DNA of 5,328 nt, from the NCBI GenBank assembly GCA_903835145.1, contig CAILMA010000769.1:1-5328 (forward strand), written 5' to 3'. Position numbers and translations under genes: made by a program. Every line of letters starts with the position of its first letter. The stretch's first letter is position 1. The notes beneath the pieces are model-generated. The model saw only the letters and a program-made list of their open reading frames with translations, searched no databases and was not told where the DNA came from. Positions 1 to 5,328 of this stretch are shown here, one piece after another. The DNA is from an uncultured Bacteroidota bacterium (GTDB lineage: Bacteria > Bacteroidota > Bacteroidia > Chitinophagales > Chitinophagaceae).

Positions 1-2
1 GT

Positions 3-1211
3 TATAATCACAACAATAAACTCATATTGTGCCGTAATGTCGATTCAAAGACTATAATCGACTCAATAGAAATAAAGAATTGTATTTGGGACAAACTTTA
101 TTACCTCGATGCTGGGCACGTTTTCATTTGCACCAATAACTGGTACCGACTACTTACCCTTCCGTCAGACACTAATACCCGATTTTCTGTTAACACAATT
201 GAATACCCCTTGTTGCCCCAAAATACAGAGAACTTCTGTTCAGATGGCAAGTTCTGTTACTTTTACGAACACGGAACAGTGGATAAATTTGACATCAAAG
301 ACCTTCTTACAACCCCTAAACCGCCTAAAGTATTTTTCAAATACCTGAAAACAGGCAAACAGAATCTTCCCGTTACCGAGGTGGTACAGATCTCTTACAG
401 ACAATCACGCAATATAGTTTTGTCTTACCTTCCGCTCTCGCTTGAAAGCAAGAACATAACCTATGCATATTCTGTTTCCCGAAACAACACCGACAATTGG
501 CGCTATACCAACCTGGAAGAAATAAATTTGCTGAATTCTGATTACGGCACTTACTATGTTAAGGTTAAAGCGAGGAACCTTTCCAACGACTTTTGCGAAC
601 CGATAACGTTCATCCTTATTGTCGCAACTCCGTTCTGGGCTACATGGTGGTTTATTACCATTGCTGCAATATTCGTAGCCGGTTTTATTGCGTTCGTGGT
701 GCGGTACAGGGTGCAGCAGATTTTCAGAAAAAACCAAAAAGAACATAAAAGGGAAATCAGATTCCTCAAATCAGAGTACAAAGCGCTCAATGCACTTATG
801 AATCCTCATTTTATTTTTAATGCGCTAAATAACGTGCAAAGCCTTATCAATAAAGATGAACAAAGGGCCGCAAATGAATACCTGCGCATTTTTGCGAACC
901 TTGTAAGGCAAAATATGCACAACACTTCGCTGGAGCTCATCTCTCTGCAAAATGAAACGGATCTGGTGATCAACTACCTGAAGCTGGAGAAATTGAGGTT
1001 CAAGGATTTCCTTAACTATGAAATTTCCATAGACCCGAAAGTTGAACTTACTGATATTATGATACCGCCGATGCTCATTCAGCCGCTTGTAGAAAACGCT
1101 ATCAAACACGGCCTGTTTCCACGCAAGTCAAAAAGCAATTTCCTCTCTGTAAACATTTATGAAGCGGAGCATTACTTGTATATTACGGTTAAGGACAACG
1201 GGATAGTATGA
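3..1211 (+). CDS. Sensor histidine kinase of LytS/YehU type, 5'-partial and cut short by a frameshift
   Basis: This is the C-terminal portion of a membrane-bound two-component sensor kinase. The frame is open from the window edge, so the true start is upstream; an internal TTG at 27 is not a credible start. Residues below are counted from that TTG. Residues 1-100 look like the last blades of an extracytoplasmic beta-propeller. Residues about 118-200 fit a Y_Y_Y domain, followed by the hallmark PFWATWWF (202-209) and one membrane helix (about 207-226). A short linker leads to the His_kinase domain (PF06580 type) with NPHFIFN; the phosphoacceptor is H261, codon 807-809. The ATPase N box PLVENAIKHG lies at 353-362, and the protein ends at the start of the G1 box, KDNGIV, where DNGIG is expected. 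Nothing after the G1 box remains in this frame; the missing part is encoded at 1208-1396. Such kinases normally phosphorylate a LytTR-type regulator, but none is in view. The family call is strong; the split is either a sequencing error or a genuine inactivating mutation. Confidence 0.9.
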   Translation, partial: YNHNNKLILCRNVDSKTIIDSIEIKNCIWDKLYYLDAGHVFICTNNWYRLLTLPSDTNTRFSVNTIEYPLLPQNTENFCSDGKFCYFYEHGTVDKFDIKDLLTTPKPPKVFFKYLKTGKQNLPVTEVVQISYRQSRNIVLSYLPLSLESKNITYAYSVSRNNTDNWRYTNLEEINLLNSDYGTYYVKVKARNLSNDFCEPITFILIVATPFWATWWFITIAAIFVAGFIAFVVRYRVQQIFRKNQKEHKREIRFLKSEYKALNALMNPHFIFNALNNVQSLINKDEQRAANEYLRIFANLVRQNMHNTSLELISLQNETDLVINYLKLEKLRFKDFLNYEISIDPKVELTDIMIPPMLIQPLVENAIKHGLFPRKSKSNFLSVNIYEAEHYLYITVKDNGIV

Positions 1212-1396
1212 TTGCTTCAAAAAAACACAATGACCCTGCCCACAAATCATTTGGTTTAGATAATCTTCGTAAGCGCATGGCACAGATCAGCATTATTCAA
1301 AATAAAGAAGTTTCGCTGCAGTTTGATGAAGAAAAAGATGCCGAAGGCAATGTGGCATGGACAGTGGTGACCATAAAAATAAGCCTGGAGCAATAA
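1208..1396 (+). pseudogene. Displaced C-terminal end of the same histidine kinase ATPase domain
   Basis: This 62-codon frame is the missing tail of the kinase that ends at 1211. It carries the G2-type box HKSFGLDNLRKRM (residues 12-24 from the ATG at 1208), the usual element just after DNGIG in LytS-like ATPase domains. It then shows a plausible last beta-strand pair ending in VAWTVVTIKISLEQ. Adding a single G next to position 1206 would turn GGG ATA GTA TGA into GGG ATA GGT ATG and rejoin both frames as DNGIGMIASKK. It is therefore best read as the 3' part of one gene and not an independent small protein. Its ATG overlaps the upstream stop as ATGA, so separate translation by reinitiation is possible, but an isolated fragment of this kind would have no known function. 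The alternative that it is a real small ORF is unlikely, given the exact domain continuity. Confidence 0.85.
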
Positions 1397-1453
1397 ATCA
1401 CAAATAATCGCCTCACAAAACATACGCAAACTATAAATCCTTATTTTTACTCC

Positions 1454-2203
1454 GTGGTAAAATTATCAGAATTACTTCCTAAGGGTCTGGCGCATTTGAT
1501 TGTGCTTTTAGTAATAATGGCGCTTAGCCCCATTGCAACCCGGGCTCAGGTTGAGCTGTCAAACAGCATCGACATGGGTTTCCCGGTATTGTTGAATAAG
1601 TATAACCAAAATACTTACTACAAACAGATTTCAACTGGCCTGCGTTTTGGGCTAAGCTACAAACCCAATGCTACGCAATTCTACCCCACCGTTGATTTTG
1701 CATTCGGGAGAACACGGCTGCCGCTAACCCAATTTGAAAAAAATGTCGCCTTTCTCAATTGCAATTATCTCGATGTGATGGCCAAGGGCAATTTTGTTGC
1801 CAATGTATTTCAGGACAACACCTTATTCCTTAGTTTAGGTATAGGTGTTGAGAAATTAAAACAAAAAGGGCCGGGTGTGAGCGGCCCGAGTGCCGGCTCA
1901 ATGAAAATATATGAAGACAGCTCAACTAACGTTACTAAGTACTTTCCAGCAATAGGCATTGGGCTCGAGTATGTATATGGGGAGTCTGTAGGTCGCAACA
2001 TATACCTAAGTGTAGGTGTTAACCTGCGCTACACTATCTTGTTCGATGAAGAGAACACCTATTATCTTAGCGTGGTAGATGCCCAAAGCAAGGACCTAAA
2101 CCTGAAGGGGGCACTTGTGGGGGGCATATTTACACCAGATTTTCATATTACCCTGCACTACATGCCGGGGCAGGAAGTCTTTTTCTGGAAGAAGAAAGAC
2201 TAA
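1454..2203 (+). CDS. Putative outer-membrane beta-barrel protein, function unknown
   Basis: This is a 249-residue exported protein of unknown specific role. The N-terminus is a signal peptide: K3 and K10 precede a hydrophobic core (about 12-25, LAHLIVLLVIMALS), with a likely cleavage after TRA at residue 31 to give a mature protein beginning QVELS. The mature part has repeated alternating hydrophobic/polar stretches rich in Gly and aromatics (GLRFGLSYK, TLFLSLGIGVEKL, FPAIGIGLEYVYG, IYLSVGVNLRYTIL, FHITLHYM). These fit amphipathic strands of a small outer-membrane beta-barrel separated by polar loops. GTG at 1454 is the first start codon after the in-frame stop at 1394, and the next ATG would remove most of the signal peptide, so GTG is preferred although no Shine-Dalgarno is seen. 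It lies 57 bases after the kinase on the same strand and could be cotranscribed with it. Barrel class is an inference from pattern; no enzyme motif is visible. Confidence 0.75.
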   Translation: MVKLSELLPKGLAHLIVLLVIMALSPIATRAQVELSNSIDMGFPVLLNKYNQNTYYKQISTGLRFGLSYKPNATQFYPTVDFAFGRTRLPLTQFEKNVAFLNCNYLDVMAKGNFVANVFQDNTLFLSLGIGVEKLKQKGPGVSGPSAGSMKIYEDSSTNVTKYFPAIGIGLEYVYGESVGRNIYLSVGVNLRYTILFDEENTYYLSVVDAQSKDLNLKGALVGGIFTPDFHITLHYMPGQEVFFWKKKD

Positions 2204-2230
2204 TGAATTACAACCGGCTTAAACCTTTCC

Positions 2231-4102
2231 TTAAACAATGCTTTTCCCGCGCATGGCGTCCTTCAGTGCTGAGTCCATGATGCGCTCTGCAAACGGACGG
2301 GAAATCTCATTCAGCTGCTCGGTAAGTTGCTGAATCAGGTTCTTATCTTTAGCATCCATAGCTTGCGTCAGCTCCTTCATTTTGCCTTCAGTAGTAGTTG
2401 CTTCAATTTCAGAAATTGCCTCGCCATGTTTTTTGAGGAACTTAACTGTAGTATCCAGCATTTGCTGAGCTTCGGTTGTTGCTTCTACCAGTGCGCGTAG
2501 CTGAATGTCTTCCTTAGCGTGGGTGAGCGAATCAAGCAGCATTTTTTCTACTTCCTCGTCTGAAAGGCCATATTGTGGCTTTACCTCTATACTTTGAGCA
2601 ACGCCGCTGCGCAACTCTGTGGCACTTACCTTGAGTATGCCATCAGCATCGAGCAAAAAGGTCACTTCAACCTTGGGCAACCCGGCTGGCATAGCGGGTA
2701 TGCCGGTCAGGTTGAGCTCTGCCAGTTTCCTGTTGTCGCTCACCAGGTCGCGCTCACCCTGAAAAACTGAGATGCGCATACCGCTCTGGCCATCTTTTTG
2801 GGTGGTATATTGCCTGCCTGCCTTAGTAGGAATCTTTGAATTGCGGGGTATGAGCACATCCATAAGGCCACCCATGGTCTCAATGCCCAGCGAAAGCGGC
2901 GTTACATCAAGCAACAGCATTTCTGTATTGTTGCCGGCAAGTATATCTGCCTGCACTGCAGCACCCAGTGCCACAACCTCATCGGGGTTCAACTTGTCGT
3001 GTACCTCGCGACCGAAAAACGCCTTTACCGCTGCTTTTACGGCCGGCACTCTCGTGGACCCACCTACCATCACCACTGCATCTATTTGCGCTGGTTGCAT
3101 GCTTGCATCTTTCAGCGCATTTTTACACGCAGTAAGTGTGCGCTCTATAAGTGGCGTTATTAAATCTGAAAATTCTTCGCGGGTAATTCTTACCGGCGTA
3201 CCGTTAATTTCCCCTTCGTATACCTCGTTATCTGTTAGGTGCTTTTTAGCCGCCTCGGCTGTTATCCTCAGTTGCTGGGTCAGCGATTTATCGGTTGAAC
3301 TGCCGAGCCCCAGCGCGGTGTTGCCTGTACCGGCATCCTCTTGCCAGTAGCGTGCAAGTAAGTTATCCATGTCATCGCCACCCAGGTAGGTATCGCCATT
3401 GGTAGCGAGCACTTCAAAAATACCATTGTTGATAGCAAGAATAGAAATGTCGAAAGTACCACCGCCAAGGTCATAAACAGCAATGGTTTTCTCATAATGC
3501 CCCTTCAAGCCTATACCATAGGCAAGGCTAGCAGCAGTTGGCTCGTTTATAATCCGGAGTACATCGAGCCCCGCCAGCCTGCCCGCGTCGCGGGTAGCCT
3601 GCCTCTGGGCATCGTTAAAATAAGCCGGCACTGTAATTACAGCCTTAGACACCGTTGTTTTTAGTATATGCTCTGCGCGCTTCTTTAGTTCTTTAAGTAT
3701 ATAAGACGAAAGCTCAGTTGGCGAATAAAATTGATTGCCCACCTGCACTTTTACCATTGCCTCTGTCCCATCATCTATGATATTGTAGGCAAAAAAAGAC
3801 GAATCACTACCTACATCGGTATATGTTTTACCCATCAGGCGTTTCGCACTATATATGGTTCTTTCAGGCTCTTTCACCAGTAGCTCCCTCGCCGGGTTAC
3901 CTACCGTTACATTGCCGAAAGCATCAAAGTGAACAATAGAAGGCACCAACGTGAGTCCGTCAATTTCCCGAAGGGCAATCGGCTCATGAGTATCTGTTTT
4001 TACAATAGCAATCAGGCTATTGGTAGTTCCTAAATCTATACCTACTATTATGTCTTGCTGCAACAGGCTGCCTGTTGCTATATTAATGGCTACTTTGCCC
4101 AT
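2231..4102 (-). CDS. hscA: Fe-S cluster assembly chaperone HscA (Hsp70 family)
   Basis: This is a complete 623-residue Hsp70-type ATPase. Members of this subfamily take up the scaffold protein IscU, with the J-protein HscB, and promote Fe-S cluster transfer in the cytoplasm. Counting from the ATG at 4102, the nucleotide-binding domain shows DLGTTNS (23-29), [14 protein letters not shown] (155-168), INEPTAA (185-191), [12 protein letters not shown] (209-220), LGGDD (240-244) and GGSTRVP (347-353). The interdomain linker [11 protein letters not shown] is at 396-406, followed by the substrate-binding beta domain and a helical lid. HscA is favoured over DnaK by the N-terminal extension before the first phosphate loop, the [15 protein letters not shown] and EVLATNGD wording, the linker [17 protein letters not shown], and the short tail [18 protein letters not shown], which resembles the E. 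coli HscA C-terminus and not the disordered DnaK tail. A longer reading begins with TTG at 4123, but that codon sits in the promoter -7 box. No iscS, iscU, hscB or fdx is adjacent within the window. Confidence 0.9.
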   Translation of the reverse strand: MGKVAINIATGSLLQQDIIVGIDLGTTNSLIAIVKTDTHEPIALREIDGLTLVPSIVHFDAFGNVTVGNPARELLVKEPERTIYSAKRLMGKTYTDVGSDSSFFAYNIIDDGTEAMVKVQVGNQFYSPTELSSYILKELKKRAEHILKTTVSKAVITVPAYFNDAQRQATRDAGRLAGLDVLRIINEPTAASLAYGIGLKGHYEKTIAVYDLGGGTFDISILAINNGIFEVLATNGDTYLGGDDMDNLLARYWQEDAGTGNTALGLGSSTDKSLTQQLRITAEAAKKHLTDNEVYEGEINGTPVRITREEFSDLITPLIERTLTACKNALKDASMQPAQIDAVVMVGGSTRVPAVKAAVKAFFGREVHDKLNPDEVVALGAAVQADILAGNNTEMLLLDVTPLSLGIETMGGLMDVLIPRNSKIPTKAGRQYTTQKDGQSGMRISVFQGERDLVSDNRKLAELNLTGIPAMPAGLPKVEVTFLLDADGILKVSATELRSGVAQSIEVKPQYGLSDEEVEKMLLDSLTHAKEDIQLRALVEATTEAQQMLDTTVKFLKKHGEAISEIEATTTEGKMKELTQAMDAKDKNLIQQLTEQLNEISRPFAERIMDSALKDAMRGKSIV

Positions 4103-4120
4103 ATGTTTATTTTGGAGCAG

Positions 4121-4128
4121 CAAAGGTA
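4121..4128 (-). promoter_or_regulatory. Bacteroidota-type -7 promoter box for hscA
   Basis: On the minus strand this reads TACCTTTG, an exact match to the TAnnTTTG -7 consensus of the Bacteroidota primary sigma factor. It ends 18 bases before the ATG at 4102, implying a very short leader. The -33 element is weak: GTTC lies about 19 bases upstream where a TTG is expected. The position argues that translation starts at 4102 and not at the upstream in-frame TTG. Confidence 0.65.
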
Positions 4129-4290
4129 GGGAATGTTACTGCTTCCCGAACGGCTCAAAAACACCGGCACATTAATTTCGCCGCTTTGCGATTAGGCCAA
4201 TTTCAATATACGCCAACGAAACAGCAACATTTTTTAGCGTCTTTCACTTTTGACTTGAACTGGGTTTATCGAAAAATAATCGTCAAATGG

Positions 4291-4298
4291 TAACTTTA
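4291..4298 (+). promoter_or_regulatory. Probable -7 promoter box for the DinB-like gene
   Basis: TAACTTTA matches the Bacteroidota TAnnTTTG box at all fixed positions but the last. It lies 21 bases before the ATG at 4320, a spacing that would give a leader of roughly 15 bases. The -33 region about 19 bases upstream (TTTATCG) is only a loose match to the TTG element. Assignment is by motif and spacing only. Confidence 0.45.
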
Positions 4299-4319
4299 CG
4301 GCTCAAATCAAAATAGTTC

Positions 4320-4877
4320 ATGGGCATTGTTCAACATTTGGCAAAAGGGATCCGAGACGTTCACTTCGGTGGTAACTGGACATCTTCGTGCTTTAAGGAA
4401 CAATTGAAAGGGGTATCTTGGGAAGTCGCCATACAATCGCCGATGGGTATGAATAGCATAGCTGCTTTGGTATATCATACTCATTATTATATTAGTGTAG
4501 TTATACCGGTATTTCAAGGTGGGCAATTAAACGCCAGCGACAAATTCAGTTTTGATTGCCCGTCAATTGAGAACTCAGAAGATTGGGACGAACTGCTCAA
4601 CCGGGTATGGAGTGATGCAGAAATGCTCGCATCGCTCATAGAATTATTGCCTGAGAATCGCCTTTGGGAACCGTTTACAGACGAAAAATATGGCAATTAC
4701 TACCGGAATATTCAGGGTATCATTGAGCATTGCCACTACCACCTCGGGCAAATAGTACTGATAAAAAAATGGGCTGATGCAGTTTTTACCAATCATCAGC
4801 CCATTTGCATTCAAACAGTATTGTTTATTGCATTGATTTTGCATCCTTTAAAAATTGTTCCAGGCCTAAATCAGTAA
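4320..4877 (+). CDS. DinB-like four-helix-bundle protein, with a probably artefactual C-terminal extension
   Basis: This reads as a small DinB/YfiT-like protein, a superfamily of metal-binding four-helix bundles; some members are thiol-dependent transferases and most are uncharacterised. Visible features are IRDVHFGGNWT near the N-terminus, YHTHYY with H53 and H55, and GIIEHCHYHLGQ with H137 and H141 in HxxxH spacing. H53, H137 and H141 form the likely metal triad. The ATG at 4320 is the first start after an in-frame TAG at 4314. The recognisable domain ends at LIKK (residue 150), the usual length for this family. The remaining 35 residues (WADAVFTN onward) are encoded across a terminator hairpin and 53 bases antisense to the transaldolase 3' end, so they are doubtful. 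One extra A in the A7 run at 4763-4769 would give LIKKMG followed by a stop at 4775-4777, a 152-residue protein. The substrate is unknown; an antibiotic or DNA-damage role cannot be read from the sequence. Confidence 0.8.
   Translation: MGIVQHLAKGIRDVHFGGNWTSSCFKEQLKGVSWEVAIQSPMGMNSIAALVYHTHYYISVVIPVFQGGQLNASDKFSFDCPSIENSEDWDELLNRVWSDAEMLASLIELLPENRLWEPFTDEKYGNYYRNIQGIIEHCHYHLGQIVLIKKWADAVFTNHQPICIQTVLFIALILHPLKIVPGLNQ
4763..4806 (-). terminator. Rho-independent terminator of the transaldolase gene
   Basis: A perfect 13-base-pair inverted repeat (4767-4779 with 4794-4806, core GGGCTGATG/CATCAGCCC) encloses a 14-base loop. Read on the minus strand, the stem runs into a T7 tract (A7 at 4763-4769 on the plus strand, partly inside the stem). 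It begins 18 bases after the transaldolase stop at 4825. On the plus strand no U-tract follows beyond the TTT of the stem, so termination of the DinB-like transcript would be weaker. Confidence 0.9.
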
Positions 4878-5328
4878 GCGGATGTTTCAGCAGGCCGAGG
4901 ATTGAAGTTAACGGGCAGGTACAAACATCAGCTCCCGCCTCAGCACACCTTACAATGTGCAATGGATTGCGGATAGAAGCAGCGAGCACTTCAGTCATAA
5001 AGCCCTGAGTATTGTAAATATTTACAATCTGCTCTATCAGTTGCACGCCGTCCCAGCTACCATCATCTATCCTGCCTATAAAAGGCGAAACGTAGGTTGC
5101 ACCTGCCTTGGCGGCAAGAATAGCCTGACCCGCAGAAAATACCAGCGTGCAGTTGGTAGGAATTCCATTGTCAGTAAACCACTTAATGGCTTTAATACCA
5201 TCCTTTATCATTGGTACTTTTACAACTATGTTTTTGTGTATAGCAGCAAGCTTCTTACCTTCTTCTACTATTTCTTCGTAGGTAGTACCCAGCACTTCCG
5301 CGCTCACAGGGCCATCAACCATTTCGCA
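4825..5328 (-). CDS. Small-type transaldolase (TalC/FSA family), N-terminus outside the window
   Basis: This is the C-terminal 167 residues of a (beta/alpha)8-barrel class I aldolase of about 215-220 residues; roughly 50 N-terminal residues lie beyond the right edge. The enzyme moves a dihydroxyacetone unit between sugar phosphates in the non-oxidative pentose phosphate pathway, in the cytoplasm. The Schiff-base lysine is the K of NIVVKVPM (codon 5218-5220). TNCTLVFSAGQA, TYVSPFIGRIDD, EVLAASIRNP and the final LLKHPLTDLGLEQF are all typical. The Phe in SPFIGR (codon 5080-5082) matches the Phe of classical transaldolases (F178 in E. coli TalB, from memory), where fructose-6-phosphate aldolase has Tyr, so transaldolase activity is favoured over aldolase. 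The ATG at 5320-5322 is internal: the frame continues upstream as Cys-Glu to the edge. The gene converges on the DinB-like frame and ends just before a strong terminator. Confidence 0.92.
   Translation of the reverse strand, partial: CEMVDGPVSAEVLGTTYEEIVEEGKKLAAIHKNIVVKVPMIKDGIKAIKWFTDNGIPTNCTLVFSAGQAILAAKAGATYVSPFIGRIDDGSWDGVQLIEQIVNIYNTQGFMTEVLAASIRNPLHIVRCAEAGADVCTCPLTSILGLLKHPLTDLGLEQFLKDAKSMQ

Larger units (their letters stand above)
4103..4319. other. Divergent intergenic region between hscA and the DinB-like gene
   Basis: About 217 bases separate the two divergent starts. Apart from the two promoter-like boxes near its ends, I see no reading frame, strong hairpin, RNA gene or clear operator palindrome. 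The middle (about 4150-4280) is AT-rich with short T runs, as expected of upstream promoter DNA. Confidence 0.6.

Noticed and set aside
1219..1225. A7 run just after the kinase break as a programmed slippage site
   Set aside because: The first frame already stops at 1209-1211, before the run, so slippage there cannot rejoin the two frames.
2176..2201. Inverted repeat AGTCTTT/AAAGACT at the end of the beta-barrel gene as a terminator
   Set aside because: The stem is short and AT-rich, lies inside the coding sequence, and no T-tract follows on either strand.
2218..2236. Direct repeat CTTAAAC twice, five bases apart, between the convergent stops
   Set aside because: Only seven bases in an AT-rich spacer and not palindromic; probably chance.
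2772..3350. Long plus-strand open frame (192 codons) opposite hscA
   Set aside because: It is antisense to a highly conserved part of hscA, is Ser/Thr/Ala-rich with no recognisable domain, and mirrors the codon bias of the real gene.
4800..4870. Hydrophobic tail of the DinB-like frame (TVLFIALIL) as a membrane anchor
   Set aside because: It is encoded by the antisense of the transaldolase C-terminus and its 3' flank, past a terminator, and is probably not translated in the true protein.
1..5328. A novel defence, mobile or biosynthetic system
   Set aside because: Every substantial frame has a familiar family or class, and there are no repeats in array, terminal inverted repeats, integrase or transposase motifs, or clustered unknown genes.

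Overview
The window reads as an ordinary chromosomal segment of a member of the Bacteroidota, probably close to Chitinophagaceae. This rests on four things: a two-component sensor of the propeller/Y_Y_Y/LytS-type kinase architecture with the PFWxTWWF motif, a Bacteroidota-style HscA chaperone, promoter boxes of the TAnnTTTG type, and starts that mostly lack Shine-Dalgarno sequences. The genus is an inference; no rRNA or other marker is present.

Layout, left to right. (1) Positions 3-1396, plus strand: the C-terminal part of a membrane sensor histidine kinase whose 5' end lies outside the window. Its ATPase domain is broken by an apparent one-base deletion near 1206, so the reading frame is split into 3-1211 and 1208-1396. 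(2) Positions 1454-2203, plus strand: a secreted protein of outer-membrane beta-barrel type that starts with GTG. (3) Positions 2231-4102, minus strand: a complete Hsp70-type chaperone, best assigned as HscA of Fe-S cluster assembly. (4) Positions 4103-4319: a divergent intergenic region with a likely promoter for each flanking gene. (5) Positions 4320-4877, plus strand: a DinB-like four-helix-bundle protein. Its last ~35 codons run through a terminator hairpin and into the 3' end of the opposing gene, which suggests a lost stop. (6) Positions 4825-5328, minus strand: the C-terminal ~167 residues of a small transaldolase, followed by a clear intrinsic terminator at 4763-4806.

The genes do not form an evident pathway. 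The kinase and the beta-barrel gene are co-directional and may share a transcript. HscA, DinB and transaldolase look like separate housekeeping or accessory units. I see no mobile element, CRISPR array, tRNA, rRNA or defence-type cassette, and no convincing undescribed system. The most useful observations are the two probable frame disruptions (kinase and DinB), the corrected HscA start, and the terminator and promoter sites.
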